Positions 44,217 to 53,284 of a DNA stretch of 64,000 bases are shown in pieces. The notes beneath the pieces are model-generated. The model did not search any database. It was given only the letters and a program-made list of their open reading frames with translations, and had not been told where the DNA came from. The position numbers and the translations under genes were made by a program. This stretch comes from Ancylobacter oerskovii (GTDB lineage Bacteria > Pseudomonadota > Alphaproteobacteria > Rhizobiales > Xanthobacteraceae): contig NZ_JAHBGB010000019.1 of assembly GCF_018390555.1 (NCBI RefSeq), forward strand, positions 300,707 to 364,706. The letters run 5' to 3'. Every line of letters begins with the position of its first letter. Position 1 is the stretch's first letter.

Positions 44217-45431
44217 TCAGGTCTCGACGAGGCCGGTGGTGTTGCCGCTGGCTTGCGAATCGCCGCGTCCATGCGGACGCGCCAGGTAGTCGGCCGAGCG
44301 CATCTCGTGCAGGCGCGAGACCGTGCGCGCCCATTCGAACGCCTCGGCTCCCTCGGTGCCGCGATAGAGTTCCTCCGGCTCCGCCGCCGCCGAGGCGACG
44401 AGCTTGACGCCCTTGTCGTAGAGCTCGTCGATCAGGGTGATGAAGCGCTTGGCCTCGTTGCGCTTGTCCTGATCCATTACCGGCACATGGTCGATGACGA
44501 GCGTGTGATAGGTGCGGGCGAGGCGAAGGTAATCCGACGCGCCGAGCGGCGCCTCGCACAGATCGGCGAAGGAGAAGCGCGCCGCGCCGCCGCCCGCCTT
44601 CGGCACGCGAAGATTGCGCCCGCCGGAGACCACGTTCGCCGGGGCGCCGCCATCGGCGCCGGCGAGGCGGTGCCAGATCTTCTCCACCTCACGGTCGACC
44701 TCGGCGGGGGTGCCGTGCTCGCCCGGCACGTACCAGATGCGGGCGCCGCCGAGCTTCTCCATGCGGTAATCGGTGGGCGAATCGATGCGCACCACGTCCA
44801 TATGCGCCTCGATCAGCTTGATGAAGGGCAGGAACAGCGCGCGGTTGAGGCCGCCCTCATAGAGGTTTTCCGGGGCGACGTTGGAGGTGGCGACGATGAC
44901 GACCCCGGCGTCGAACAGCTTCTCGAACAGCCGGCCGAGGATCATCGCGTCGGCGATGTCGGTGACGTGGAACTCGTCGAAGCACAACAGCCAGGCTTCC
45001 TCGGCCAGCGCCTTGGCGACGACGGCGATGGGATCGGCATCCTTGAGCTTGCCGGCCTTCATGTCGCTGCGAACCTGGAAGATGCGGGCGTGCACGTCGG
45101 CCATGAATTCATGGAAATGCGCGCGGCGCTTGCGCTTGCGCACGGCCACGCAATCATAGAACAGGTCGACCAGCATGGTCTTGCCGCGGCCGACCGAGCC
45201 GTGGATGTAGAGCCCGCGCGGCGGCGGCTCCTGCACGTCCCGCTTGGCGAACAGCCAGCCGAGCGCCGAGGACTTGCGGGCGAGGCGGCGGGTGGCGATG
45301 CGCTGCTCCAGCCGGGACAGCGCGGTGACCACCTTGGCCTGCCCGGCATCGGGCAGGATGTCGCCGGCCGCCATGCGGGCGACATACCGCGCCGCGAGAA
45401 CCGATCCGCCCGCTTCTGCCGCGACGTCCAT
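44217..45431 (-). CDS. zapE: Cell division protein ZapE (AFG1-like ATPase)
   Basis: A 404-residue ATPase associated with Z-ring stability and envelope stress in E. coli. Walker A is GSVGRGKTMLVD near residue 80, Walker B is LLCFDEFHVTDIADAMIL, and sensor-like VIVATSNVAPENLYEGGLNR follows. The C-terminal FSFADLCEAPLGASDYLRLARTYHTLVIDHVPVM and RFITLIDELYDKGVKLVASA complete the family. The length is normal. The gene lies upstream of mdh, as in many relatives. Confidence 0.94.
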   Translation of the reverse strand: MDVAAEAGGSVLAARYVARMAAGDILPDAGQAKVVTALSRLEQRIATRRLARKSSALGWLFAKRDVQEPPPRGLYIHGSVGRGKTMLVDLFYDCVAVRKRKRRAHFHEFMADVHARIFQVRSDMKAGKLKDADPIAVVAKALAEEAWLLCFDEFHVTDIADAMILGRLFEKLFDAGVVIVATSNVAPENLYEGGLNRALFLPFIKLIEAHMDVVRIDSPTDYRMEKLGGARIWYVPGEHGTPAEVDREVEKIWHRLAGADGGAPANVVSGGRNLRVPKAGGGAARFSFADLCEAPLGASDYLRLARTYHTLVIDHVPVMDQDKRNEAKRFITLIDELYDKGVKLVASAAAEPEELYRGTEGAEAFEWARTVSRLHEMRSADYLARPHGRGDSQASGNTTGLVET

Positions 45432-45794
45432 CTGGCGAACTCCTCACATTGTGCCGCGCACACCTAGCGAGGCGGCGACGGTCCAGCAAGGAGGCGCCGG
45501 GTCGCCTTGGACGAAAGGTTCAGGCGGAACGTGCGCGATTGCAATATCGGGCCCGGTCGATCGTCCCTGGACGGGATTCATCGCAAGAAAACCGGCCGGC
45601 TGCGTGCCCGCCGCCCGGCGCGACCCGTGTTGCCGCTTGACCGTCCCCGCCTGCTTCCACACAGTCTTTCCCGGCTTTGCCGCCTGCGCGGGTGCGGTGC
45701 GGGATCACCTCAGCGTCGCGCCGGCTGCATGCGAGCCATGCAGGGCTGCCGGTTGTTCGATGCTGCGGTGCGAATATGTATGTCGCGCCGCAAT
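45432..45794. other. Divergent gap between zapE and the GNAT gene
   Basis: This 363-bp gap shows a hairpin near 45480-45511 (GTCCA...AGGCG / CGCCT...TGGAC) and a mildly A+T-rich patch (about 45535-45600). In-frame ATG codons upstream of 45795 exist, but the encoded residues are Arg-rich and unconserved. No RNA gene is recognisable. Confidence 0.45.
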
Positions 45795-46463
45795 ATGGCG
45801 GTGGATGCGATGCCCGGAACGCCGATGATCGAGACGCTCCCGCCCGGAAAGCCCGCCGAGGCCCCCGCCTCGCGGAGCGAGGCCGTCGCCGAGGGCGTGA
45901 TCCGCAAGATCGTGCCCGCCGAGCGGCAGGATTTCCTCGACCATCTGATGCGCCTCGATCCGCTGAGCCGCTTCATGCGCTTCGGCGGCGTGGTGTCCGA
46001 TGCCGCGCTGGCCCGCCATGCCAGCCGCGCGGTCGAGGGCGACAAGCTGCTGGTCGGCTATTTCGCCGATGGCCAGCTGCGTGCCGTCGCCGAACTGCAT
46101 CCCCTGCCGAAGAAGCCGGGCCGGCCGGTCGCCGCCGAGGCGGCCTTCAGCGTCGAACGCGACTGGCAGGGCAAGGGCATCGGCTCGGCGCTGATGCGCC
46201 AGCTGGTGCTGCTGGCGCAGAATCGCGGCATCGAGGATCTCGAAGTGGTGTTCCTGCCCAATAACGGCCGGATGAAGAGCATCGCGCTGCGTCACGAAGC
46301 GGATTTCTCGCTCGACGAGACCGAGATGGTCGGCCATATGCGCACGCCGCGGGCGACGCCGTTTTCCTGGCTGCGGGAGATGATGGGCGACGTCTCGGCG
46401 GTGTTTTCCTCCGCGTTCGAATTGCAGGACCGGATGCTGCCGCGGCCGCATCGCGGCCACTGA
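45795..46463 (+). CDS. GNAT-family N-acetyltransferase
   Basis: An acyl-CoA-dependent N-acetyltransferase of about 222 residues. IRKIVPAERQDFLDHLMRLDPLSRFMRFGGVVSD is typical of a group of alphaproteobacterial GNAT proteins. The CoA-binding motif A is WQGKGIGSALMRQLVLLAQNRG, and DLEVVFLPNNGRMKSIALRHEADF follows. The substrate is unknown. The start is uncertain: ATG codons at 45780, 45795, 45810 and 45825 are all in frame and none has a clear ribosome site. Confidence 0.82.
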   Translation: MAVDAMPGTPMIETLPPGKPAEAPASRSEAVAEGVIRKIVPAERQDFLDHLMRLDPLSRFMRFGGVVSDAALARHASRAVEGDKLLVGYFADGQLRAVAELHPLPKKPGRPVAAEAAFSVERDWQGKGIGSALMRQLVLLAQNRGIEDLEVVFLPNNGRMKSIALRHEADFSLDETEMVGHMRTPRATPFSWLREMMGDVSAVFSSAFELQDRMLPRPHRGH

Positions 46464-46628
46464 CCGTCTGGCGGGGCGAGGCCTCGCCGACGGCCGGCCG
46501 TCTTCGGGCGATGAGCGCGGCGCGACCCGCTGGCCACGCCCTCCCGACCGGGCCGCCTTGACCTGCTGCCTTGACTTGGCCGCGATCGGGCGAGAGACAG
46601 GTCCATCCTCATCGACTGCGTCCGGTTC

Positions 46629-49103
46629 ATGGTCATTTCTCGCCGCCTCGTCCCCGATGCCGTGCCCGGCATCTTCCTGCGCGCCGCGGTGGCGCTGCTG
46701 CTCGCGCTGGCCTTCGTCGCCGGCGCCCACGCCCAGACGACGCTCGACGCCAAGAGCGTGCATGATCGCCTGGAAGGCCAGCGCGCGGTGGTCGACAGCG
46801 TGGAAGGGGGCCTCGGGCGCGACGGCTTGCGCTCGCAGGATCTCGACGAGCTGCGCTCGCGTCTCGATCCGGTACGCGCCGATCTGACGGCGGCGGCCGC
46901 GGTGCTCGAGCCGATGGTGAGTGACCTCAACCACCGCATCCAGGAGCTGGGGCCGAAGCCGGCGGCCGACGCGCCGCCGGAGAATGCCTCCGTCACCGCC
47001 CAGCGCGACGAACTCACCGCGCAGGCCGCCGAGGTGGAGGGGCTGGCCAAGCAGGTGCGGCTGCTCAGCACGCGTGGCGACCAGCTGTCGGACCGCATCA
47101 CCAGCCGCCGCCGGGCATTGTTCACCGACCAGCTGCTGGCGCGCTCCTTCTCCATCCTCAATCCCGAATTGTGGCTGTCCTCGGCCAGCGCCCTCGCCAT
47201 GGAGGGACGGGGCGTCCGCTACCTTCTCAGCGACTGGCAGGCCTATGCCGGCAGCCGCATGCCGCCATGGGGCCAGTTGCTGCTGGCGCTGGTCGTCCTC
47301 GGCATCGGGGCGCTGGCGGGGATGCTGCGCCGGCTCCTGGCCCGGCCGCTGCGCCGGCTGAAGCGGGAGCTGGGCGAGGAGCCGCTGCCACGCCTGCAGG
47401 CCTGCAACGCCTCGCTGCTCACCGGCCTCGTCGCCGTGGTGCCGCCGATCCTCGGCGTCGTCGCCTCGATCGCGCTGCTCGACGGCCTCGACGTGCTGCC
47501 GGCCCGGGTGCTCGAGGTCATGCAGGGCGTGCTCTTGGCGGTGGTGGTCGTCAGCGCCGGGCGGGGCATGCTGCTCGCCGCGCTGGCGCCCGACGAGCCC
47601 TGGCGGCGGGCGGTGCCGGTGAGCGACGCGGTCGCGAGCCTGCTCTACCGGCATGTCGTCACCGGTGTCTGGCTGCTCGGCGCCGCCGCCTTCCTCTCCA
47701 GCCTTCACCGGGCCCTGGTGACGCCGGTGGCGCTGACCGTCGCCACCAACGCCCTGCTGGCGCTCGGCCTGGCGATCATCGCCATCTCCACGGTGCGGGC
47801 GCTGGCCGCCGACGACGAGCCGGCGGCGGAGGCCGCGGCCGGTGCGCCGGCGGGAGACGGCCAGCCGGAGAGCGCGCTCGCCGTCGCTTCCGCCGCCGCG
47901 CTGCAATGGGCGCGCTTCCCCTTCTGGGTGCTGAACTTCGTCGTGCTCGGCGCGCTGCTGGCCGGCTATGTCAGCCTTGCGAGCTTCCTCGCCTCGCGCT
48001 CGCTGGTGGCGGTGGTGTTCGCGCTGTTCGTCTATGTGGTGGTGGCGCTGATCAACGCCTTCTTCATCGAGGGCATCGCCCAGGGCCACAAGGCGAAGAT
48101 GGCGGCGCGCACGCTGGGCGTGCGCCCGGCCAGCCTCGAGCTGATCGCCGTGCTGGTGGCCGGCGTGCTCAAGGTGGTGGTGATCGTGCTCGCCATCGTC
48201 GTGGTGGTCGGCACCTGGGGCACCTCCACCGCCGACCTGCGCGACGTGGTCAGCCGCATCACCTTCGGCTTCACCATCGGCACCTCGACGGTGACGATCG
48301 GCGACATCCTCTATGCCGTGCTGTTCCTGGTGGTGGGCATCCTCATCGCCCGCGCCATCCAGCGCTGGGTCTCGGTGGCGATCCTGCCGCGCACCGCCTT
48401 CGATCCCGGCCTGCAGAACTCCATCGCCACCATCATCGGCTATGTGATCTCGCTGGCGGTGATCGCCATGGCGATGGGGCAGATCGGCCTCAACCTGCAG
48501 AACATCGCGCTGGTCGCCGGTGCGCTGTCGGTGGGTATCGGCTTCGGCCTGCAATCGATCGTGTCGAACTTCGTCTCCGGCCTGATCCTGCTCGCCGAGC
48601 GGCCGATCCGCGTCGGCGACACCATCAACGTCAAGGGCGAGGAAGGCTATGTGCGCCGCATCTCGGTGCGCGCCACCGAGATCGAGACCTTCGACCGCGC
48701 CGCCGTGCTGATCCCGAATTCCGACCTGATCACCGGCCTCGTCAAGAACTACACCCACGCCAACACCACCGGGCGCATCATCCTGCAGATCAACGTCGCC
48801 TACGACGCCGACGCCGAGGCGGTGCGCGACCTCCTGATCGGCTGCGCCTGCGACCATCCGCAGGTGCTGCGCTCGCCGCCGCCGCGGGTGTTCCTCGTCA
48901 AGTTCGGCGACAGCTACCTGCAGTTCGAGCTGCGCTGCGTGGTCGCCAATGTCGACTATGCGCTGACCGTGAAGAGCGACCTGCATTTCGCGGTGCTCGA
49001 CCGGATGAAGCAGGCGCGCATCGGCATTCCCTACACGCCCTGGAACATCTATCGCGGCGGCTCGCTGGACGCCCCCGACCCCACGGCGGGCGAGGACGGC
49101 TGA
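46629..49103 (+). CDS. Mechanosensitive channel, MscS family with DUF3772 domain
   Basis: An 824-residue inner-membrane channel. A signal peptide is at residues 1-36 (AGAHAQ). A periplasmic DUF3772-type region at about 37-200 is rich in helices (LDELRSRLDPVRADLTAAAAVLEPM). About eleven membrane helices follow. The MscS core is near residues 590-800: the pore helix and beta domain are in LVAGALSVGIGFGLQSIVSNFVSGLILLAERPIRVGDTI and VRRISVRATEIETFDRAAVLIPNSDLITGLVKNYTH. Such large members protect against osmotic downshock. It is monocistronic by spacing. Confidence 0.92.
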   Translation: MVISRRLVPDAVPGIFLRAAVALLLALAFVAGAHAQTTLDAKSVHDRLEGQRAVVDSVEGGLGRDGLRSQDLDELRSRLDPVRADLTAAAAVLEPMVSDLNHRIQELGPKPAADAPPENASVTAQRDELTAQAAEVEGLAKQVRLLSTRGDQLSDRITSRRRALFTDQLLARSFSILNPELWLSSASALAMEGRGVRYLLSDWQAYAGSRMPPWGQLLLALVVLGIGALAGMLRRLLARPLRRLKRELGEEPLPRLQACNASLLTGLVAVVPPILGVVASIALLDGLDVLPARVLEVMQGVLLAVVVVSAGRGMLLAALAPDEPWRRAVPVSDAVASLLYRHVVTGVWLLGAAAFLSSLHRALVTPVALTVATNALLALGLAIIAISTVRALAADDEPAAEAAAGAPAGDGQPESALAVASAAALQWARFPFWVLNFVVLGALLAGYVSLASFLASRSLVAVVFALFVYVVVALINAFFIEGIAQGHKAKMAARTLGVRPASLELIAVLVAGVLKVVVIVLAIVVVVGTWGTSTADLRDVVSRITFGFTIGTSTVTIGDILYAVLFLVVGILIARAIQRWVSVAILPRTAFDPGLQNSIATIIGYVISLAVIAMAMGQIGLNLQNIALVAGALSVGIGFGLQSIVSNFVSGLILLAERPIRVGDTINVKGEEGYVRRISVRATEIETFDRAAVLIPNSDLITGLVKNYTHANTTGRIILQINVAYDADAEAVRDLLIGCACDHPQVLRSPPPRVFLVKFGDSYLQFELRCVVANVDYALTVKSDLHFAVLDRMKQARIGIPYTPWNIYRGGSLDAPDPTAGEDG

Positions 49104-49219
49104 GCCGCGCGCCGCCCTCATCCGCGGGCGGGCCGCGCAAAGGTCTTTCAACCTTTGGGGCACATGCTCCGGCCTCGATCCTGATTCGCGCTTTCTCCTC
49201 CTGCCCCCGAGAGGCTTGC

Positions 49220-49861
49220 ATGCCTGGTTTCCCGATCCCGCGCCGTGTCCTTCCGCGCCTGATGGCCGGCGCGCTGCTGCTGCCGCTCGCGCTGGCCGGC
49301 TGCGCCGCGCCGCCGCCGGTGGCGACCGATCCCACCTTCTATGCCGACCTCTCCAAGGGCGGGCAGCTCGATCCCGAGGCGGCCGCCTCGCTGGTGTCCG
49401 ACTATCGGCGCGGCCGCGGCCTGCCCGCCGTGGCCCTCGACCCGGTGCTGATGCGCGTGGCCGAGCAGCAGGCCAAGGCGATGGCGGCGGCGGACGAGCT
49501 CTCCCACTCGGTGGGCGGGCGCGGCTTCGTGCAGCGGCTGAAATCGGCCGGCTGGACCGGGCTGACGGCGGTGGAGAATGTCGGCGCCGGCTATCACACG
49601 CTCGCCGAGGCCTTCTCCGGCTGGCGGGACTCGCCCTCGCACAACAAGAACATGCTGGCGCCGGGCATGACCAAGATCGGCATCGCCGCCGTGGCGGTGC
49701 CGCGCAGCCGCTACCGCGTCTACTGGGCCATGGTGCTCGGCAAGCCGGATCCGAAGGTGGAAGCCGCCGCCCAGGCCGCGGCGGCACCGGCCGGCTCGGC
49801 GCCCGCCGCCTCCGGCGCGACCACCGTCACCTTCGGCGGCGCGACCGTCTCCGGGCAATAG
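49220..49861 (+). CDS. CAP-domain (SCP/PR1) lipoprotein
   Basis: A 213-residue predicted lipoprotein. The signal ends in the lipobox LALAGC near residue 25. The CAP domain at about 50-180 includes YRRGRGLPAVALDPVLMRVAEQQAKAMAAADELSHSVGG (first His), AVENVGAGYHTLAEAFSGWRDSPSHNKNML (Glu and second His) and YRVYWAMVLGKP. An Ala-rich tail follows. The family occurs widely outside the cytoplasm and its molecular role is unsettled. The start at 49220 is preceded by GAGAGG. Confidence 0.88.
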   Translation: MPGFPIPRRVLPRLMAGALLLPLALAGCAAPPPVATDPTFYADLSKGGQLDPEAAASLVSDYRRGRGLPAVALDPVLMRVAEQQAKAMAAADELSHSVGGRGFVQRLKSAGWTGLTAVENVGAGYHTLAEAFSGWRDSPSHNKNMLAPGMTKIGIAAVAVPRSRYRVYWAMVLGKPDPKVEAAAQAAAAPAGSAPAASGATTVTFGGATVSGQ

Positions 49862-49887
49862 GCGAGGCGCGGGCGCCGCGTCTCGCC
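49861..49887. terminator. Bidirectional hairpin between the CAP and CobW-type genes
   Basis: An 11-bp stem with one G-T pair, GGCGAGGCGCG / CGCGTCTCGCC, around GGCGC lies exactly between two converging genes. No long T tract is seen on either side. Confidence 0.6.
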
Positions 49888-49896
49888 GTTGTCCAT

Positions 49897-51024
49897 CTAG
49901 CGGCGCAGCGTCGCCGGGGCGAGCGGGTTGTCGGTGAGCGCTCTGCCGTCCGGCTGGTCCGGCGCTGGCAGTCCCATGAAGGCATCGAACAGCCGGCGGA
50001 TCACCGCCGGCTCGACATCGCGCACGATCATCACGAGGCGGGTGCGGCGATCCTCGTCCGGCCAGTCGGCCAGCTGGCTCGGCGGGTGCAGCACATGCTG
50101 CACGCCGTGCAGCACCAGCGGCCGCGCCGGATCCTCGGCCAGCCGAACGATGCCCTTGAGGCGCAGCAGCTTGTCGCCATGCATGCCGCGCACAAGCTCG
50201 AGGAACATGTCGAGCGCCGCGGCCGGCACGAGCGCCTCGGTGGCGACGGTGAAGGCGCGGATGCGGTCGTCATGGCGGTTGGCGTCGTGGGAATGGCCGC
50301 GTTGCGCGGCTTCCGCCGCCTCGACCGCCTCGGCGTTGAGCCAGCGCCGGACATCGGGAATCTTGGTCGCCGGATCGTAGAGACCGGCATCGAGCAAGGC
50401 CGCCGGCGTCGCCTCGCCCTTCGCGGCGTCGAGGCGGACGGCGCCGGGAGCGAGAAGATCCAGCCGGGCCTGGAGGGCGGCGAAACCCGCCTGCCGCTCC
50501 GGCGTGTCGAGAAGGTCGGTCTTGGTGACGACCAGCCGGTCGGCGATGGCCACCTGCTTCACCGCCTCGGGATGGGCGTCGAGCGTCGCCAGCCCGTTCA
50601 CCGCATCGACCACCGTCACCACCCCGGCGAGGCGGAAGCGCATGACGAGGTAGGGGTGCATCATCAGCACATGCAGGATCGGCGCCGGGTCGGCGAGGCC
50701 GGTGGTCTCGATCATCACCCGCCGGAACGGCGGAATGACGCCGTTGTCCATCCGGCGCAACAGGTGCTCCAGTCCCTCGACCAGATCGCCGCGCACCGTG
50801 CAGCACAGGCAGCCCGAGGCGAGCAGCACCGTGGCGTCGTCGAAATGCTGCACCAGCAGATGATCGAGCCCGATCTCGCCGAACTCGTTGATGAGCACGG
50901 CGGTGTCCTTGAGGTCCGGGTCCGCGAGCAGGGCGTTGAGCCGCGTGGTCTTGCCGGCGCCGAGGAAGCCGGTGAGCAGCGTGACCGGGATCGGCTCCGG
51001 CTGCCGAGGCGTCGGTTCGGTCAT
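49897..51024 (-). CDS. CobW/YjiA-type G3E GTPase
   Basis: A 375-residue metal-trafficking GTPase of the COG0523 group. Walker A is TLLTGFLGAGKTT, the metal-binding CxCC motif is ASGCLCCTVRGDL near residue 64, and ETTGLADPAPIL follows. TKTDLLD is the G4-like base motif. A His-rich stretch (RGHSHDANRHDD) and the C-terminal CobW domain (LRLKGIVRLAEDPARPLVLHGVQHVLHP) are present. Zinc or another metal is the likely cargo. The gene starts 7 bp after the carboxypeptidase gene, so the two are probably co-transcribed. Confidence 0.9.
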   Translation of the reverse strand: MTEPTPRQPEPIPVTLLTGFLGAGKTTRLNALLADPDLKDTAVLINEFGEIGLDHLLVQHFDDATVLLASGCLCCTVRGDLVEGLEHLLRRMDNGVIPPFRRVMIETTGLADPAPILHVLMMHPYLVMRFRLAGVVTVVDAVNGLATLDAHPEAVKQVAIADRLVVTKTDLLDTPERQAGFAALQARLDLLAPGAVRLDAAKGEATPAALLDAGLYDPATKIPDVRRWLNAEAVEAAEAAQRGHSHDANRHDDRIRAFTVATEALVPAAALDMFLELVRGMHGDKLLRLKGIVRLAEDPARPLVLHGVQHVLHPPSQLADWPDEDRRTRLVMIVRDVEPAVIRRLFDAFMGLPAPDQPDGRALTDNPLAPATLRR

Positions 51025-51031
51025 GTCGAGG

Positions 51032-52516
51032 CTACTGCGCCGCCGGGGCGGGGGCGGGGACCGGCGCGACGATGATGGTGGGCTGCGAGCCGGATGCCGC
51101 CGCCGGCTTGGCGGCGGGCTTGGCGGCCGGCTTCGCCGCGGGCTTGGGCTTGGCGGCGGCCGCCGTCGGCTTCGAGGCGGCGGGCTTCGAGGTCGCGGGC
51201 TTGGCTGCCGGGGGCTTGGCCGCCGCGCCGGCGGCCGGGGTGGCATCGCCCGTCGAATCCGTCATCACCGTGTTTTCCGGCTTGGTCTTCGACTTGGATC
51301 CGGGCTTGGAACCGGGTTTGGGCGGCGCCACGGGAATGGCCACCTGCTTGGCGCCGGTCACTTTCTTGCTGCCGGTGGCGGTCTTCTTCGGCGCCGGCGC
51401 CGGGTAGGCGGCGGCGAGCGCCGCGGGGTTCGGGGTCGGCCCGACGAACACCTCGACCGGCGGCATGGAGGGCGGCAGGTTCTGCAGCAGGCTGGCGCCG
51501 GTCACGTTGGCGCCGAGCGCGCCCATGCCGGCGGCGGCGAAGCCGGCCGGCGCCGGGCCGCTGTCGTCGTCGGCCTCGGAGGCGATGGTCTTGCGCTTGG
51601 CGCCGCACACCTGGGCGCGCATGTCGGTGGGCGGGCCGGCCTCGTTGCGGAGCGAATCCACCGTCGGGGCGACGCTGCCGAAGATCTGCCAGGACTGGTT
51701 GAAGCCCCGCTCCAGCAGCAGCGCCGCCTGCTCGGTGCGCTCCTTGCCGGAGCTGGTGCCGAGCACGATGGCCAGCAGGCGCTTGTTGCCCCGATGGGCG
51801 GTGGCGGCCAGGTTGAAGCCGGAGGCACAGATGAAGCCGGTCTTCATGCCGTCGGCGCCCGGATAGCGGTCGATCAGCTTGTTGTAGCTGCGCACGACAT
51901 TGTTGCCGATCTTCATCGCCGGGATGCGGAACAGCTGCTCATGCTCGGGATATTCGAGCACGATGGCGCGCACCAGCACCGCGAGGTCGCGGGCGGTGGT
52001 GATGTTGTTGGGATCGGGCAGGCCGTTCGGATTGGCGAAATGCGAGCCGGTCATGCCGAGGTCGCGCGCCGCCTGGTTCATCTCCTCCACGAAGGCCGGA
52101 ACCGAGCCGCTGACGCCTTCGGCGATCACATAGGCCATGTCGTTCGCCGACTTGACCAGCATCATCTTCAGGGCGTTGTCGACGGTGAGCTGCGTGCCCG
52201 GCACGAAGCCCATCTTGGACGGCGCCTGCGAGGCGGCCAGCGGCGAGACGCCGATCAGCGTGCTTTCGGTCAGCCGGCCCGCCTTGAGCGCGCGGAAGGT
52301 GACATAGGCGGTCATCAGCTTGGTGATGGAGGCCGGGTACCAGGGCTTGGTCGCCTCCTCCGCCAGCAGCACCTTGCCGCTGTCGATGTCCACCACCAGC
52401 GACGGCGTCGCCCGCGCGGCGGAAAGGCCGGCCATGGGCAGGACCGCGGCGAGGGCGCCGGCCACGGCGAGGATGATGGCGCGGCTACGGCTGCGGCGGG
52501 AGGAGGGGAACATCAC
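51032..52516 (-). CDS. D-alanyl-D-alanine carboxypeptidase (PBP5/6 class) with basic Ala/Pro/Lys tail
   Basis: A 494-residue periplasmic penicillin-binding protein trimming peptidoglycan stem peptides. The signal peptide is at about 1-36. The catalytic SITK is at residues 63-66 (Ser63, Lys66), SAN at 123-125 and KTG in GADGMKTGFICASG near 226. Catalytic homology ends near residue 290. The last 200 residues lack the usual amphipathic anchor and instead form a low-complexity tail with repeats of KPAA-type units, resembling histone H1. The tail may bind cell-wall polymers. It lies upstream of the CobW-type gene in one unit. Confidence 0.9.
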   Translation of the reverse strand: MMFPSSRRSRSRAIILAVAGALAAVLPMAGLSAARATPSLVVDIDSGKVLLAEEATKPWYPASITKLMTAYVTFRALKAGRLTESTLIGVSPLAASQAPSKMGFVPGTQLTVDNALKMMLVKSANDMAYVIAEGVSGSVPAFVEEMNQAARDLGMTGSHFANPNGLPDPNNITTARDLAVLVRAIVLEYPEHEQLFRIPAMKIGNNVVRSYNKLIDRYPGADGMKTGFICASGFNLAATAHRGNKRLLAIVLGTSSGKERTEQAALLLERGFNQSWQIFGSVAPTVDSLRNEAGPPTDMRAQVCGAKRKTIASEADDDSGPAPAGFAAAGMGALGANVTGASLLQNLPPSMPPVEVFVGPTPNPAALAAAYPAPAPKKTATGSKKVTGAKQVAIPVAPPKPGSKPGSKSKTKPENTVMTDSTGDATPAAGAAAKPPAAKPATSKPAASKPTAAAAKPKPAAKPAAKPAAKPAAASGSQPTIIVAPVPAPAPAAQ

Positions 52517-52698
52517 GCGACGCGATCCGTTTCTGACTGAAAATCACTGATGCCCCTTCCATACCGCGTCCGTCGCCCGGGATCAAAAGGCGTGGATGCG
52601 GAAAGTGCCGCCTCGCGGCCCGGAGACGGCAGACCGTGCCGGGGCGTGATCGCCTATCGCCACGCAATGTTCATCGAAACGACGCTAGACTTCGACCA

Positions 52699-53226
52699 AT
52701 GACTGATTCGATCCGCCGTCTTCACGAAGCCGTGTGTGCGGCGCGTGCCGGGCATGTCGCCTCGCCGCGCACGACGAAGCTGTTCGCGCGCGGGCGGGCC
52801 TTCATCGCCAAGAAGGTCGCGGAGGAAGCGGTGGAGGTGGCGCTCGACGGCGTGGTCGGCGACACCAACGGCACGGTGCGCGAAAGCGCCGATCTGCTCT
52901 ACAACCTCGTGGTGCTGTGGGCGGAGCTGGGCATCGAGCCCGGCGACGTGTGGGCGGAGATGCGGCGGCGCGAGCAGATGATGGGCATGGCGGAGAAGCT
53001 GCCCAAGCCGGGCAAGCGGGCCGGCGCCTCGCTGCCACCCGGCCGGGCCGCCGGCGGCGTATCGCTGCGGAATCGTGACAGCCTCAGCCATTCGGGCTAT
53101 GCGAAGCCCGCCGATCTTTTTGCCGATCTCGCCGCCCAGCCGGGCGGGGAGGCGGATGCCGCTTCGGGCGGCACGGCGCTGGTCGCGGCGCCGATGGCGC
53201 CGGGCTCGCGCCGCGACACCCGCTGA
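52699..53226 (+). CDS. HisE-like phosphoribosyl-ATP diphosphatase, orphan
   Basis: A 175-residue protein with a MazG/HisE-type domain at about residues 1-100. SPRTTKLFARGRAFIAKKVAEEAVEVALDGV carries the helix with the metal-binding EExxE-type Glu residues. RESADLLYNLVVLWAELGIEPGDVWAEMRRRE matches HisE, including the second metal-binding Glu/Asp. The C-terminal 75 residues are unconserved. No other his genes are near, so it may be a paralogue hydrolysing another nucleotide rather than the histidine-pathway enzyme. Starts at 52699 without an obvious ribosome site. Confidence 0.82.
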   Translation: MTDSIRRLHEAVCAARAGHVASPRTTKLFARGRAFIAKKVAEEAVEVALDGVVGDTNGTVRESADLLYNLVVLWAELGIEPGDVWAEMRRREQMMGMAEKLPKPGKRAGASLPPGRAAGGVSLRNRDSLSHSGYAKPADLFADLAAQPGGEADAASGGTALVAAPMAPGSRRDTR

Positions 53227-53284
53227 GGCGCACCACGCCGTCCCGGCTCCCCGTCGGGATGATCTCTCCCCGCCGGAGCCTTCC

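Noticed and set aside
45705..49787. Minus-strand ORF of 1360 codons opposite the GNAT, MscS and CAP genes
   Set aside because: It spans three unrelated forward genes and their gaps, and its product is His/Arg/Gln/Asp-rich with no domain.
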